A stretch of DNA of 64,000 nucleotides from Marinomonas balearica (GCF_004362145.1 NZ_SNXC01000011.1:298438-362437), one strand, 5' to 3'; positions 17,195-27,873 are shown, numbered from the stretch's first letter. Notes: a model not told the origin generated them from the letters alone. Program-made: numbers and translations.

Positions 17195-17794
17195 TTAGAA
17201 GACAATAACGCGTTCAGGCGTCATTATTCCGTCCAATGGGACATCCCAAGATTCGATTGGAAGCATTTCCACTTTCTGGCATTCGTGAGCAAGTCCAACT
17301 AAGAGTGGGCGTTTTTGATTTTCTTTGTGTTCGAAAGATTTATCGTAAAACCCTCCTCCCATTCCCAATCTTCCTCCATGTTCATCGAATCCGACGAGTG
17401 GAAGCAGTACTAGATCGAGTTCGTGTGGCTCTAAGGGTGAATCATCAATGGGCTCTTTTATGCCATAACGATTTTTTTGCCATTGGCTATTCTTGGAGTA
17501 GCGGGCAAATAAAAGTGCTTCACGTTCTAAAATAGGCAAAAAAAGCTCAATCTCTTTTTCAACAGAACCATTATGAAAAACATGATCTGCGATCATATGC
17601 GGAGAAAGTTCACCATCGTTTGTAAGGTAGATTGCAACCTTTTTGATCTGCTTCTGATTCACCTGAGCAAGTAGGCCCGTTTGCCATTGATCGAGCAATT
17701 TGATCGCGGCGTTTTCTTGTTCGATTGCAGTGAGAGCTTGTCTTTTTTGTCTTAACTCTTTACGAAGCCGTTTTCTTGATTCAATTGATGACAC
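17195..17794 (-). CDS. fau: 5-formyltetrahydrofolate cyclo-ligase
   Basis: This enzyme (YgfA, 5-FCL) converts 5-formyl-THF to 5,10-methenyl-THF with ATP, recycling a storage or inhibitory folate. Family motifs are RKRLRKELRQKRQAL near the N-terminus and the C-terminal block VLLPLVGFDEHGGRLGMGGGFYDKSF. The GTG at 17794 is preferred because GGAG lies 7 nt upstream of it; a GTG four codons earlier lacks a ribosome site. It is directly downstream of 6S RNA, the ssrS-fau arrangement conserved in gammaproteobacteria, where the two are cotranscribed. Confidence 0.93.
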   Translation of the reverse strand: MSSIESRKRLRKELRQKRQALTAIEQENAAIKLLDQWQTGLLAQVNQKQIKKVAIYLTNDGELSPHMIADHVFHNGSVEKEIELFLPILEREALLFARYSKNSQWQKNRYGIKEPIDDSPLEPHELDLVLLPLVGFDEHGGRLGMGGGFYDKSFEHKENQKRPLLVGLAHECQKVEMLPIESWDVPLDGIMTPERVIVF

Positions 17795-18044
17795 AGGTAG
17801 CTCCACGCGAATAATGCAATTTACTAAGGTTTTCGATCCGACTTAGAAAATAGCAGAGTTAAGTGATGAGATAAGGATGTTTGCGACAATTTTTTGCCAG
17901 AATACACTGAGGAGGTTGTTTGAAAATTCTAATAGAACTCTCATAGGGCATCGGAAGTAAACAAACGCAATAGTCAGACTATCCACTTAAAAGGATGTTG
18001 TAAGAAGCGTAAAAATGCCTTGAAGATGTATAACAAAAGAAAAA

Positions 18045-18225
18045 AGAAGTTTCCCAAGTTGCCGTTTCGGCTATTGGCCTTGAACCCAGTGGTTCAAGGT
18101 GGATAGATCTGGAGCTCTTTAGGCTTTCCGACGCACGGACATGCACACCAAACTCACAGGCTCCGTCCGGGTTTTTGCTCATAGGCTCAAGGGCGTTAAG
18201 CCGCTTCGAACAACCCAGGAAACAA
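18045..18225 (-). ncRNA. ssrS: 6S RNA
   Basis: 6S RNA mimics an open promoter and sequesters sigma-70 RNA polymerase in stationary phase. Read on the minus strand, the segment has the conserved 3' strand CACCTTGAACC..GGTTCAAGG followed by a short spacer and GCC, as in E. coli. The ends close by pairing GTTTCC..GGTTG with CAAC..GGAAAC, and the central part contains GAGC..CCCGGACGGAGCC and GCATGTCCGTGCG. The length of about 181 nt equals the typical 180-185. It lies between zapA and fau, the conserved location. Ends are estimated to within about 5 nt. Confidence 0.93.
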
Positions 18226-18350
18226 ACGCAGTATAGATGAACTTAATAATAAAATCATCTGGCATAACAGCTATCGTTTCCTATGCCATGAAGAAATTTC
18301 GTGTGGAAAAGGCTTGAAATGAGGAAATGAGATTACGGAGTATACAATTA

Positions 18351-18644
18351 CTAACCTGCTTTTGTTTGATGTGATAGAGCAGAATCAAGCTGAGAGGTAA
18401 GCTCTCTAAGCTGTTGCTCATTTGAACGTGCGTATTTTCGACCACTCAACATATCGTGAGTAATATTCAATGCTGCGATGATGGCTATTTTCTCAAGGCC
18501 AATCACTTTGCCGCTGGCGCGGATTTCTTTCATTTGTTTGTTTAAATACTCTGCCGCTTCATTAAGGTCGGCTTCATGTCCTTTAGGGCAATTAATTTTA
18601 TAATATTGACCTAAAATATCGACATCGACTGTTGGCTTTTCCAT
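18351..18644 (-). CDS. zapA: Cell division protein ZapA
   Basis: ZapA binds and crosslinks FtsZ filaments at the Z ring. The 97 residues have the N-terminal FtsZ-binding fold (VDVDILGQYYKINCPKGHEADL) and a C-terminal coiled coil (LNITHDMLSGRKYARSNEQQLRELTSQLDSAL). Two adjacent ATGs exist; the second is preferred because the GGGGA site is 6-7 nt upstream of it. It lies upstream of 6S RNA and fau on the same strand and is divergent from prfB. Confidence 0.93.
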   Translation of the reverse strand: MEKPTVDVDILGQYYKINCPKGHEADLNEAAEYLNKQMKEIRASGKVIGLEKIAIIAALNITHDMLSGRKYARSNEQQLRELTSQLDSALSHQTKAG

Positions 18645-18779
18645 CATTTTTCCCCACGCAGGCTAATTTCTGCACAAATTGCATTATTCGAGACACTGGA
18701 ACATTTTATGCCGCGTGTAAATTGGTTACAATTGCGCACTTAACTAAATACATAAGATTTATAGCAGATTAAAGCCAAT

Positions 18780-19875
18780 ATGGAAATCAACCCAATCCTT
18801 TCTAAGATAAAAGACCTTTCTGAGCGCTCCCAAATTCTTCGGGGGTATCTTTGACTACGATGCTAAGAAAGAGCGTCTAGAAGAAGTAAGTCGTGAATTA
18901 GAAGATCCAGAGATCTGGAACGACCCTGAATATGCGCAAAAATTAGGTAAAGAACGTTCCGCTTTGGAAACCGTAGTTGAAACACTGGATAATTTGGAAT
19001 CTGGTGTAGAAGATTCACGAGATCTTCTGGAGATGGCGGTAGAAGAAGATGACGCTGATTCAGTAGAAGCGGTTGAGCTAGAACTTGCCGATATGGATGA
19101 GCAGTTAGCTAAACTTGAATTCAGACGGATGTTTTCGGGTGAAATGGATGAGAACTCCGCATTTTTGGAAATCCAGTCAGGGTCAGGTGGTACAGAGGCT
19201 CAGGATTGGGCCAATATGTTACTGCGTATGTTCTTACGCTGGGGGGAAGATAAAGGCTTTAAAGTTGAGCTTATGGAAGTCTCTGAAGGTGAGGTCGCGG
19301 GCATCAAATCAGCCACAGTGCGCTTAGATGGCGAATATGCTTTTGGTTGGTTAAGAACGGAAACCGGCGTTCATAGGTTGGTTCGTAAATCGCCATTTGA
19401 TTCGGGCAATCGACGCCACACTTCGTTTGCTTCGGTTTTCGTTTCGCCTGAAATCGACGATAACGTCGAGATTGACATCAACCCAGCAGACCTTCGCATT
19501 GATACGTACCGTTCTTCAGGTGCGGGTGGTCAACACGTGAATACCACCGATTCTGCGGTACGTATTACGCACGTTCCGACAAACACGGTCGTACAATGTC
19601 AAAACCAACGTTCTCAACATGCAAACAAAGACTTTGCGATGAAACAATTGCGCGCGAAGTTATATGAACTTGAGATGTTGAAACGCTCAGAAGCGGCTCA
19701 AGCCTTAGAAGAAACAAAATCTGACATCGGCTGGGGCAGTCAAATTCGCTCCTATGTATTGGATGCGTCACGTATTAAAGACCTGCGTACTGGGGTTGAA
19801 TCGTCCAACACAGGTTCTGTTTTAGATGGAAACCTGGATCAATTTATAGTGGCGAGTTTAAAACAAGGGCTTTAA
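18780..19875 (+). CDS. prfB: Peptide chain release factor 2, made by programmed +1 frameshift
   Basis: RF2 recognises UGA and UAA stop codons and triggers peptide release. The gene is in two frames: codons 1-24 ([20 protein letters not shown], then RGYL), an in-frame TGA at 18852-18854, then the +1 frame from 18853 to the end, giving 364 residues (E. coli 365). The second frame carries the stop-recognition tripeptide SPF ([15 protein letters not shown]) and the catalytic GGQ ([15 protein letters not shown]). It is followed by lysS after 89 bp, the usual prfB-lysS pairing. An apparent internal start at 18964 is only the continuation of the second frame. Confidence 0.97.
18840..18855 (+). other. 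Programmed +1 ribosomal frameshift site of prfB
   Basis: The sequence CGGGGGTATCTTTGAC contains the internal Shine-Dalgarno-like GGGGG, the slippery CTT and the poorly terminating TGA-C context. It differs from the E. coli site only in the first base. Low RF2 slows termination at this UGA and allows the ribosome to shift, so RF2 controls its own synthesis. Confidence 0.97.
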
Positions 19876-19964
19876 TGGATTACGCCCATAATTTACGATA
19901 GATTTCTTTGCGCAAGCGTGCGCGAATGAAGACATAGATTAATTTTTAAGAGTAGATAAAACAC

Positions 19965-21467
19965 ATGTCGAACGAAACGAATACAGAAAATGCATTGGCA
20001 AGTGAAGATAACCGTTTGGTTGCTGAACGCCGTGCGAAGCTGGCTGCCATCCGTGAAGAGCGCATTGCGTTTCCAAATGGTTTCCGCCGAGATGCATATG
20101 CAGCAGATCTTCAGTCTGAGTTCGGTGATTTTGAGAAAGCCGATCTAGAAGAAAAAGATCACAAAGTATTCATTGCAGGTCGTATCGTTCGTAATCGTGG
20201 TGCCTTCATGTTGCTTCAAGACATGACAGGTCAAATTCAGGCGTATGTAAACCGTAAGGCGTTAGCGCCAGAGTTGTTAGCTGAGCAGAAAACATGGGAT
20301 TTGGGAGACATTATTGGTGTCTCTGGACCAGTCCATAAATCGGGTAAAGGTGATCTTTACATCGATATGCAAACGGCAGAGTTACTCACTAAATCGTTGC
20401 GCCCGTTACCCGATAAACATAAAGGTTTGGCGGATATGGAAATGCGTTACCGCCAACGTTATGTTGACTTGATTGTAAATGAAGAGTCTCGCACCACATT
20501 TGAAATGCGTTCAAAGATTATTTCTACAATTCGCCGCTTCTTAGAAGATCGCCGTTTTATGGAAGTTGAAACACCAATGTTGCAAACAATACCGGGTGGC
20601 GCGACAGCACGTCCTTTTGTTACGCATCATAATGCGATGGATATGCAGATGTACATGCGTATTGCGCCCGAGCTTTATCTTAAGCGTTTGGTCGTAGGTG
20701 GATTTGAGCGTGTATTTGAGATCAACCGTAACTTCCGTAATGAGGGCGTTTCGACTCGACACAACCCAGAATTTACTATGATAGAGTTTTACCAAGCCTA
20801 TGCTGACTATAAAGATCTAATGGATCTTACAGAAGACATGCTTCGTACTGTATCAGAGAAAGTATTGGGAACAACGACGGTTTCATATCAAGAACACGAA
20901 TTTGATTTCGGTGCTCCATTTGCACGTATGACGATGCTTGAATCAATTCTGCATTTTAATCCAGAATTGACCGCTGAAGACCTTAGTACAGTCGAGAAAG
21001 CAACAGAAGTTGCGAATAACCTTCATATTGACGTTAAGCCAATTTGGGGTCTTGGTAAACTGTGGACTGAAATATTTGAAGAAACGGCGGAGAGTAAGCT
21101 AATTCAACCTACGTTCATTACGGAATATCCAGCAGAAGTGTCTCCGTTGGCGCGCCGCAATGATGCGAATGAGTTTATTACTGATCGTTTTGAATTTTTT
21201 GTAGGCGGACGTGAAATAGCGAATGGCTTTTCAGAGCTTAACGACCCTGAAGATCAAGCTGAACGTTTTCGTCGTCAAGTTGAAGAAAAGGATGCGGGCG
21301 ATGATGAAGCAATGCATTATGACGCGGATTACATCAACGCATTGGAATACGGTCTTCCGCCGACCGCAGGAGAAGGTATTGGTATCGACCGTCTGGTAAT
21401 GTTGTTTACCGACTCCCCTTCGATCCGCGACGTTTTATTGTTCCCACATATGAAGCCTCAAGACTAA
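19965..21467 (+). CDS. lysS: Lysine--tRNA ligase, class II
   Basis: LysRS charges tRNA-Lys. The 500 residues include the N-terminal OB anticodon-binding domain ([20 protein letters not shown]) and the class II catalytic core: motif 1 near [15 protein letters not shown], motif 2 [11 protein letters not shown] and motif 3 [13 protein letters not shown]. The catalytic sequence [20 protein letters not shown] is also present. Size matches E. coli LysS (505). It lies downstream of prfB and is followed by a strong terminator. Confidence 0.98.
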   Translation: MSNETNTENALASEDNRLVAERRAKLAAIREERIAFPNGFRRDAYAADLQSEFGDFEKADLEEKDHKVFIAGRIVRNRGAFMLLQDMTGQIQAYVNRKALAPELLAEQKTWDLGDIIGVSGPVHKSGKGDLYIDMQTAELLTKSLRPLPDKHKGLADMEMRYRQRYVDLIVNEESRTTFEMRSKIISTIRRFLEDRRFMEVETPMLQTIPGGATARPFVTHHNAMDMQMYMRIAPELYLKRLVVGGFERVFEINRNFRNEGVSTRHNPEFTMIEFYQAYADYKDLMDLTEDMLRTVSEKVLGTTTVSYQEHEFDFGAPFARMTMLESILHFNPELTAEDLSTVEKATEVANNLHIDVKPIWGLGKLWTEIFEETAESKLIQPTFITEYPAEVSPLARRNDANEFITDRFEFFVGGREIANGFSELNDPEDQAERFRRQVEEKDAGDDEAMHYDADYINALEYGLPPTAGEGIGIDRLVMLFTDSPSIRDVLLFPHMKPQD

Positions 21468-21490
21468 GAGAGGTTTTTGGATTAGATGTA

Positions 21491-21519
21491 AATAAGGCCT
21501 CAGATGAGGCCTTATTTTT
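21491..21519 (+). terminator. Rho-independent terminator after lysS
   Basis: A perfect 12-bp stem, AATAAGGCCTCA / TGAGGCCTTATT, with a 2-nt centre continues into T residues. Confidence 0.9.
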
Positions 21520-21592
21520 ATAAAAAATGACCCTTACCGTTCCTATAAAGAGCGCATACCAAGGGGTGATTTCCCAGACAAAGGAAAAGAGT

Positions 21593-22654
21593 ATGAGCCG
21601 TTTTTGGACTGATAAAATTGCAAACCTTGATCCATATGTGCCCGGTGAACAGCCACAGGACAAGAAGTATATTAAGCTAAATACCAATGAAAGCCCCTAT
21701 GCGCCGTCACCAAAGGCTGTTTCGGCTATGCAGGATATGGTTGGAAGCGATTTGCGCTTATATCCAGACCCAAACAGTTCTTCGCTCAAGAAGGCGTTGT
21801 CTAAAAGTTATGGGTTAGAAGAAAATCAGGTATTCGTGGGCAATGGTTCTGATGAAGTCCTTGCACATGCATTTATGGGATATTTTTCGGGTGGTAAGCC
21901 ATTAGCCTTTGCTGACATTACGTACAGTTTTTATAAGGTATATGCGCAACTTTATAGCATTACACCGAAAATTATTCCGTTAACCGAGAGTTTTGATATT
22001 GATGTTCAAGATTATCAAGACCTTGATGTCTCTGGTGTAGTAGTGACAAACCCTAATGCCCCAACAGGAAAAGCGTTGTCGCTGGATAAAATTGAGTCGG
22101 TATTACACGCAAACCCCGATGTGGTGGTATTAGTCGATGAGGCATATGTTGATTTTGGTGCAGGCAGTGCTGCGAGTCTGGTTAATCAATATCCAAATTT
22201 ACTGGTAGTGCAAACCCTGTCTAAATCTCGTGCATTAGCGGGTATTCGAGTGGGATACGCTCTTGGTCATAAAGACCTTATTGAAGGTCTGGAGAGAATT
22301 AAGAACTCATTTAATTCTTACCCGATTGATCGCATTGCATTGGCGGGCGCGACGGCGGCCGTTGAAGATGCTGAATACCTGCGTGAAATCAGTGAAAAGA
22401 CTATTGTTACTCGGCAGTGGGCTGCTATAGAACTAAAAGCATTGGGCTTTCAGGTATTGGACTCATCGACTAACTTTGTGTTTGTTACACACCCTGAAAA
22501 ACAGGCAGAGTCGATTTACATGGCATTAAAAGAACAGGGGATTCTCGTTCGCTACTTTGGCAACAAGCCTAGAATTGGTGAGTACATGCGTATCACAATT
22601 GGTACGGATGAAGAAATGAATGCATTGATTGACGCTCTGAGAGCGCTTATTTAG
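21593..22654 (+). CDS. hisC: Histidinol-phosphate aminotransferase
   Basis: HisC is a PLP enzyme converting imidazole-acetol phosphate and glutamate to histidinol phosphate. Evidence is the N-terminal IKLNTNESPYAPSPK motif, the cofactor region NPNAPTGKAL, DEAYVDF, and the PLP lysine K211 in SKSRALAG. At 353 residues it fits the family. The ATG at 21593 follows AAGGA by about 8 nt; the open frame upstream has no ribosome site and is not conserved. It stands alone, not in a his operon, so it may be a second HisC paralogue or act on aromatic amino acids. Confidence 0.9.
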   Translation: MSRFWTDKIANLDPYVPGEQPQDKKYIKLNTNESPYAPSPKAVSAMQDMVGSDLRLYPDPNSSSLKKALSKSYGLEENQVFVGNGSDEVLAHAFMGYFSGGKPLAFADITYSFYKVYAQLYSITPKIIPLTESFDIDVQDYQDLDVSGVVVTNPNAPTGKALSLDKIESVLHANPDVVVLVDEAYVDFGAGSAASLVNQYPNLLVVQTLSKSRALAGIRVGYALGHKDLIEGLERIKNSFNSYPIDRIALAGATAAVEDAEYLREISEKTIVTRQWAAIELKALGFQVLDSSTNFVFVTHPEKQAESIYMALKEQGILVRYFGNKPRIGEYMRITIGTDEEMNALIDALRALI

Positions 22655-22665
22655 AGCGGTTATAT

Positions 22666-22705
22666 AAAAATATCGCACATTCTTACATGTGCGATATTTT
22701 TGTTT
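22666..22705. terminator. Bidirectional terminator between hisC and dxs
   Basis: AAATATCGCACAT pairs with ATGTGCGATATTT around TCTTAC. A tracts on the left and T tracts on the right let it serve both convergent genes. Confidence 0.88.
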
Positions 22706-22710
22706 TACTT

Positions 22711-24609
22711 TTAGATCGTCGTGAGCTTTGTTTCGATTGCGGCAAGAATTCCGTCCGCATCCAATCCTATTCGTTTTAACATATCTTGATGCTTGGCGTG
22801 CTCTTCGTACCGGTCAGGTAAGCCGAGGTGAAGGGTCGGGATAAGGATGTTTTCCTCAAGCAAAAACTCCGATACAGCGGAGCCAGCACCGCCCATAATG
22901 GCATTCTCTTCAACGGTAACAAGCAGCTTTTTACCGCGCAAAGAACGTAATACCTTATGATCAAGAGGTTTCACAAAGCGCATATCGATTAGCGTGGCGT
23001 CTAGTGTGTCTGCCGCTAGCCTTGCATCATATGTAGGTCGCCCAAATGAACAGATTACAATGCCGGAATTGCCTTCATGAAGCGTACGTGATTTTCCTAA
23101 TTCTATGGTATCAAGCTGTTCGCTCATTTCGATACCTACACCTGTGCCTCTAGGGTATCGAACCGCTGCGGGGCCGGGGTATTCATATCCTGTTTGCAGC
23201 ATTTTTCGGCACTCGTCTTCATCAGAAGGGGCCATAACGATCATGTTGGGAATGCATCGTAAATAGCTTAGGTCGTAAGCTCCTGCATGTGTTGGACCGT
23301 CTTCACCTACTAGACCCGCTCTGTCTATCGCGAACAATACGTCTAGATTTTGCAGTGCGACGTCGTGAATTAGCTGATCGTAGCCACGCTGTAAAAAGGT
23401 AGAATAGATCGCTACAACGGGTTTCATTTCGTCGCATGCCATACCCGCTGCTAATGTAACGGCATGCTGTTCGGCAATTGCGACGTCAAAATAGCGTTTA
23501 GGGAAGCGTTCAGCAAACTCGATTAGGTCTGAGCCTTCTTTCATCGCTGGAGTAATTGCAGCTAAACGGCCGTCAGCCTCAGCTGCGTCACAGATCCATT
23601 TCCCAAAAATATTACTGTATTTTGGAAGTGCTTTTTTAGTTTCTTTCGCACTACTTTTTGATCCAGATACTTTATCAGGGTCAATTTTGTTGATGGCGTG
23701 ATAACCAATAGGATCGCCTTCAGCAGGTTCAAAACCTTTGCCTTTCTTAGTAATAATATGAAGGAATTGAGGACCTGAACGGTCTTTCATATTTGAAAGG
23801 GTTGAAAGCAACAGCTCTATGTCATGTCCATCGATAGGGCCAATATAGTTAAACCCTAATTCCTCAAACATTGTGCCGGGTGCAACCATACCCTTCATAT
23901 GCTCTTCCGCTTTACGTGCAATTTCTAAGGCTGTCGGAAGACCAGAAAAGACTTTTCTACCCCCTTCTCGAATATGGGCATACGTTTTACTAGCCCAGAT
24001 ACGAGAAAAATAATTGGACAGTGCGCCAACGGGTGCAGAAATAGACATCTCATTGTCATTTAGGATGACGAGCATGTCGGCTTTTACATCGCCTGCATGG
24101 TTGAGTGCTTCAAATGCCATTCCTGCCGACATGGCTCCGTCGCCGATGACAGCAACGGATTTTCGCTCTTTCTCTAAGATCTTGTTCGCAATAGACATGC
24201 CTAATGCGGCTCCAATAGAGGTACTGGAGTGACCGACACCAAACGTGTCGTAGTCGCTTTCTCCTCGTTTAGGAAAGCCTGTGAGACCGTTTTCCTGACG
24301 GATAGAGAGAAGTTTATCTCTTCGACCTGTTAGGATTTTGTGAGGGTAGGCTTGGTGTCCAACATCCCACACAATACGATCTTCCGGGGTATCATAGATA
24401 TAGTGAAGCGCGACTGTTAATTCTATTACGCCTAAGCCGGCTCCAAAGTGGCCGCCCGTTTGGCTAACGCTATATAATAAATATTCCCTCAGCTCTTTGA
24501 TCAGAGTAGGAAGCGCATCTTTAGGTAACGCGCGAAGATCAGACGGTTTATCGATCTGATCTAACAAGGGAGTATTGGGGCGACTCGTTGGAAATTCTTC
24601 GAACAGCAT
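22711..24609 (-). CDS. dxs: 1-deoxy-D-xylulose-5-phosphate synthase
   Basis: Dxs condenses pyruvate and glyceraldehyde 3-phosphate to DXP, the first step of the MEP isoprenoid pathway. The TPP motif is [19 protein letters not shown]...ILNDN, with an upstream [16 protein letters not shown], a transketolase-like [15 protein letters not shown], and the C-terminal domain. The 632 residues fit the family (E. coli 620). The ATG at 24609 is taken instead of a GTG two codons upstream; neither has a strong ribosome site. It is the last gene of xseB-ispA-dxs. Confidence 0.97.
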   Translation of the reverse strand: MLFEEFPTSRPNTPLLDQIDKPSDLRALPKDALPTLIKELREYLLYSVSQTGGHFGAGLGVIELTVALHYIYDTPEDRIVWDVGHQAYPHKILTGRRDKLLSIRQENGLTGFPKRGESDYDTFGVGHSSTSIGAALGMSIANKILEKERKSVAVIGDGAMSAGMAFEALNHAGDVKADMLVILNDNEMSISAPVGALSNYFSRIWASKTYAHIREGGRKVFSGLPTALEIARKAEEHMKGMVAPGTMFEELGFNYIGPIDGHDIELLLSTLSNMKDRSGPQFLHIITKKGKGFEPAEGDPIGYHAINKIDPDKVSGSKSSAKETKKALPKYSNIFGKWICDAAEADGRLAAITPAMKEGSDLIEFAERFPKRYFDVAIAEQHAVTLAAGMACDEMKPVVAIYSTFLQRGYDQLIHDVALQNLDVLFAIDRAGLVGEDGPTHAGAYDLSYLRCIPNMIVMAPSDEDECRKMLQTGYEYPGPAAVRYPRGTGVGIEMSEQLDTIELGKSRTLHEGNSGIVICSFGRPTYDARLAADTLDATLIDMRFVKPLDHKVLRSLRGKKLLVTVEENAIMGGAGSAVSEFLLEENILIPTLHLGLPDRYEEHAKHQDMLKRIGLDADGILAAIETKLTTI

Positions 24610-24661
24610 GGGCACCGAATAAAGTTATGATTTTTAGAAATGTAATTATGCCGTAAGTATA

Positions 24662-25567
24662 TCAGTGGTTACGACTAATAATATAGTTCGCTAACTGGAT
24701 TAGCGGCGCTGCTTCGTCACCAAATGGTGAAATAGCGGCAATTGCTTCTTCTTTTAGAGCGTTTGCTTTTTCTTTCGCACCGTTCAATCCAAGAAGCTTA
24801 GGGTACGTAGGCTTATTTGCTTCCGCATCAGAAAACTGATTTTTTCCTAGTGTTTGTGTATCACTGGTTAAATCAATGATATCGTCCTGTACCTGAAAAG
24901 CGAGTCCAATAGCGGCAGCGTAGGTGTCGAGACGGGCTAGCGTCTCAATATCTTCGATACCCACGCTTTGAGCGCCCATCAATACACTGGCGCGAATTAA
25001 GGCACCCGTTTTGTGTTGATGCATTTCTTCTAACGCTTTAAGAGTAATACTTTGATTGACGTTATTTAGATCAATCATCTGGCCCGTTACCATTCCAAAT
25101 CGACCTGATGCATGGCTTAGGCTTCTGACAAGCTTTAGTTGAAGGCTTTCGTGGTTGGAAGGTAGATGTTCGCTTTGGTGGTTATATGGGGCGCTAAGGA
25201 GCTCAAAGGCGAATGTTTGCAATGCATCCCCTGCCAATATAGCGGTCGCCTCATCAAATTGTATATGGCATGTTGGTTTACCGCGTCTAAGGTCGTCATC
25301 GTCCATTGCTGGAAGGTCATCATGCACTAACGAGTAGGCATGAATAGACTCCAATGCGGCTGCGGCTGCATCGGTCAATGAATTCGGTTTTGAAAACAAT
25401 TGCGCGGTTGCGTAAACGAGCATAGGTCGAACACGCTTACCACCGTTAAATAAGCTATATTGAATGGCTTCGTGTAGGTAGTTGGCGGCGTTGTAGTGTG
25501 TTAATCGATCGGTAAGGTACTGATCCACTCGTTCACAAGAGTAACGTGAGAACTGTTCTAAATTCAC
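24662..25567 (-). CDS. ispA: (2E,6E)-farnesyl diphosphate synthase
   Basis: IspA elongates DMAPP or GPP with IPP to farnesyl diphosphate for quinones and undecaprenyl phosphate. Both aspartate-rich motifs are present: [20 protein letters not shown] (about residues 85-104) and [13 protein letters not shown]. The [12 protein letters not shown] motif lies near the N-terminus. Length 301 fits (E. coli 299). The GTG start overlaps the xseB stop by 4 bp, with GGAAG upstream inside xseB, so translation is coupled. Confidence 0.96.
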   Translation of the reverse strand: MNLEQFSRYSCERVDQYLTDRLTHYNAANYLHEAIQYSLFNGGKRVRPMLVYATAQLFSKPNSLTDAAAAALESIHAYSLVHDDLPAMDDDDLRRGKPTCHIQFDEATAILAGDALQTFAFELLSAPYNHQSEHLPSNHESLQLKLVRSLSHASGRFGMVTGQMIDLNNVNQSITLKALEEMHQHKTGALIRASVLMGAQSVGIEDIETLARLDTYAAAIGLAFQVQDDIIDLTSDTQTLGKNQFSDAEANKPTYPKLLGLNGAKEKANALKEEAIAAISPFGDEAAPLIQLANYIISRNH

Positions 25568-25806
25568 TGATTGTCTTCCGGGTTGAAATTTTCTAATCTC
25601 TCACCATCTTGTTTTTCAACAAGAATTTGAACTTTTTGCTCGGCTTGAGTTAATACGGATTGGCAATCTTTACTCAACTTAACGCCTTTCTCAAATGCTT
25701 TTAGAGCGTCTTCAAGGGACAGTTGATTTGACTCAAGCTGTGTTACAATGTTTTCTAACTCGCTTAAGTTATCTTCAAAGTGACGAACACTGGTTTTACG
25801 TGACAT
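25564..25806 (-). CDS. xseB: Exodeoxyribonuclease VII small subunit
   Basis: XseB binds XseA to form exonuclease VII, which degrades single-stranded DNA to oligonucleotides. The 80 residues contain the family signature [20 protein letters not shown] and [19 protein letters not shown], predicted as two long helices. It opens the conserved xseB-ispA-dxs operon. Its ATG is preceded by GAGAAAG. Confidence 0.95.
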   Translation of the reverse strand: MSRKTSVRHFEDNLSELENIVTQLESNQLSLEDALKAFEKGVKLSKDCQSVLTQAEQKVQILVEKQDGERLENFNPEDNQ

Positions 25807-26006
25807 TCTGCTTTCTCACTAATGCGCTTAAAGGCGATGTTTGAACTCGGCATATTCTACATTTTGTAACAGAAATTAAACTAATCTTCGAGTTAGATAT
25901 TCATTAATTACAAATTTATATGACTAGTTAAATCAAAAGTAGGTCAATATTATATAATATTGGGTAAACTATTAGGCATTATAGCTTTTTTATTTAGGAG
26001 ACGTGT

Positions 26007-26762
26007 GTGGATCTCGCGACGTTAGTTGGGCTAGTAGGCTCATTTGTTATCATCTTGATGGCGATCATATTAGGTGGCTCCGCCGGGATGTTTGTAGACC
26101 CCGCGTCGATATTGATTGTACTGATTGGGTCCACCTTCGTAACGTTGATGCAATATCCGTTAGGACAGTTTTTAGGCGCCGGTAAAGTTGCGGCTAAAGC
26201 TTTTATGTTTAAAAGTGTTCCATTAGAAGCGCTTATTGACGAAGTTTATGGCTTGGCGGATGAAGCGAGAAAAGGCGGATTGCTTTCTTTAGAAGGAAAG
26301 GAAGTTAGTCACCCATTTTTATCCAAAGGGATTCAAATGTTGGTGGACGGTCATGATGGTTCGGTCGTAAAGGGCCAGCTTTCTAAAGACATGAATATGG
26401 CGTTTACTCGACATGATAATGGCGCAAAGATATTTAAAGCGCTTGGCGATGTTGGGCCCGCAATGGGAATGATCGGAACGCTGGTGGGTCTAGTTCAGAT
26501 GCTTGCAAACATGGATGACCCCAAATCGATTGGACCTGCGATGGCCGTCGCACTTCTTACGACACTGTACGGTGCTATGCTTGCTAACATGATATGTTTG
26601 CCGATTCAGGCAAAGCTGGAAAACCGCGCTAACGAAGAGCTGATGTGTCAACAGTTGATCTTAGATGCGTTGCTTGCTATTCAAGCCGGACAAAACCCCC
26701 GAGTTCTTGATGGTTCATTGAAAACCTTTATTGCAGAAGGAAAACGAACTGAACGAGAGTAG
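26007..26762 (+). CDS. pomA: Flagellar motor stator protein, PomA type
   Basis: PomA forms, with PomB, the sodium-driven stator that torques the polar flagellar rotor. The 251 residues show four membrane segments and a cytoplasmic loop with charged residues. They closely follow Vibrio PomA: GGSAGMFVDPASILIV, the TM3 block ALGDVGPAMGMIGTLVGLVQML, the TM4 block IGPAMAVALLTTLYGAMLANM, and IQAGQNPRVLDG. Translation starts at GTG with GGAG 6 nt upstream. The sodium (rather than proton) specificity is inferred from this similarity. pomB follows after 59 bp. Confidence 0.94.
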   Translation: MDLATLVGLVGSFVIILMAIILGGSAGMFVDPASILIVLIGSTFVTLMQYPLGQFLGAGKVAAKAFMFKSVPLEALIDEVYGLADEARKGGLLSLEGKEVSHPFLSKGIQMLVDGHDGSVVKGQLSKDMNMAFTRHDNGAKIFKALGDVGPAMGMIGTLVGLVQMLANMDDPKSIGPAMAVALLTTLYGAMLANMICLPIQAKLENRANEELMCQQLILDALLAIQAGQNPRVLDGSLKTFIAEGKRTERE

Positions 26763-26821
26763 TTACGTTTTACAAGCGTTTACGTGCAGTTTGTTAGTTG
26801 AATGTCATTGGATAAATAAAT

Positions 26822-27826
26822 ATGAGTGATGAAGAAGAACAGGATTGTCCCGAGTGTATAGAAGGGCTTCCTGCCTACATGGGAACGTTTGCGGACTTGA
26901 TGTCTTTGCTTATGTGTTTCTTTGTACTCTTGTTGTCTTTCGCAGAAATGGACGTACTGAAATTTAAGCAACTTGCAGGTTCCATGCGAGAAGCATTTGG
27001 TGTGCAAAAACAGATTGAGGCGCAGTCTATTCCTATGGGGACCTCGATCATTGCTCAAGAGTTTAGTCCAGGGCGACCTGAGCCCACGCCGATCAACGAG
27101 GTACGCCAAAAAGCGGATGATCGTCCTGAGAATACACTAGAAGTATTGTGTAAACCTGATACTGCCGAGCTTAATGAGCAAGAAGGGGCTGGCCAACCGT
27201 CTCCATCTACTTTTGTCGATAAATCTAAAGCGGATCTAGAGCGAGAGAAGCAAATTCAGCAAACAGAAGAGGATGCGCAACAAATTTCTTCTGTAATGAA
27301 AGAAGAGATTTCCAAAGGTACTGTAGAGGTAGAGACTCAGGAAAAAACGATCACGATTCGTTTGAAAGACAAAGGATCGTTTGAGTCAGGTTCTGCGGAA
27401 TTGAACTTCGATTTTATCCCTGTTATTGATATGGTTCGCGAGGTATTGGTTGGGGTTAAAGGCACCATCTCTGTTGAAGGTCACACTGATAATATTCCGA
27501 TAGAGAGTCGTCGCTTCCAATCGAACTGGCAGCTATCATCCGCTCGTGCTATTGCAGTGGCAGAAGAGCTGTTTACAACAGGGTCATTGGATCAAAGTCG
27601 TTTTGCAGTAACAGGTTTTGCGGATACACGTCCTTTGGTGCCTAATGACACATCTGCAAACAGAGCTGAAAATCGCCGAGTAGAAATAGTGATTAAGCAA
27701 AATGATCTGTCTAGACCTGTTGTTCGCCAAGGTGTGTCTTCACCGTCGGGTGATGACACCGTTTTTGAATTTGACCAATCAACTATAGATGATACGTTTG
27801 AGTTGGCGCCGGATGAAATATTCTAA
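26822..27826 (+). CDS. pomB: Flagellar motor stator protein, PomB type
   Basis: PomB is the ion-binding stator subunit anchored to peptidoglycan. The 334 residues have one N-terminal membrane segment with the ion-binding aspartate D25 (GTFADLMSLLMCFFVLLLSF), a periplasmic linker, and a C-terminal OmpA-like peptidoglycan-binding domain (VEGHTDNIPIESRRF...ANRAENRRVEIVI). Two cysteines precede the membrane segment (DCPEC), as in PomB relatives. A terminator follows. Confidence 0.93.
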   Translation: MSDEEEQDCPECIEGLPAYMGTFADLMSLLMCFFVLLLSFAEMDVLKFKQLAGSMREAFGVQKQIEAQSIPMGTSIIAQEFSPGRPEPTPINEVRQKADDRPENTLEVLCKPDTAELNEQEGAGQPSPSTFVDKSKADLEREKQIQQTEEDAQQISSVMKEEISKGTVEVETQEKTITIRLKDKGSFESGSAELNFDFIPVIDMVREVLVGVKGTISVEGHTDNIPIESRRFQSNWQLSSARAIAVAEELFTTGSLDQSRFAVTGFADTRPLVPNDTSANRAENRRVEIVIKQNDLSRPVVRQGVSSPSGDDTVFEFDQSTIDDTFELAPDEIF

Positions 27827-27847
27827 GATATTTGAGATATAAAGTTA

Positions 27848-27873
27848 AAAGCGGTCATATTGACCGCTTTTTT
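27848..27873 (+). terminator. Rho-independent terminator after pomB
   Basis: AAAGCGGTCA / TGACCGCTTT with a TAT loop is followed by T residues, 22 nt after the pomB stop. Confidence 0.9.

Noticed and set aside
17979..18182. 67-codon frame on the minus strand
   Set aside because: It lies inside 6S RNA and has no ribosome site or homology.
18964..19875. Open frame beginning at 18964 as a separate gene
   Set aside because: It is the second-frame part of prfB; the true start is at 18780, with a +1 frameshift at the in-frame TGA.
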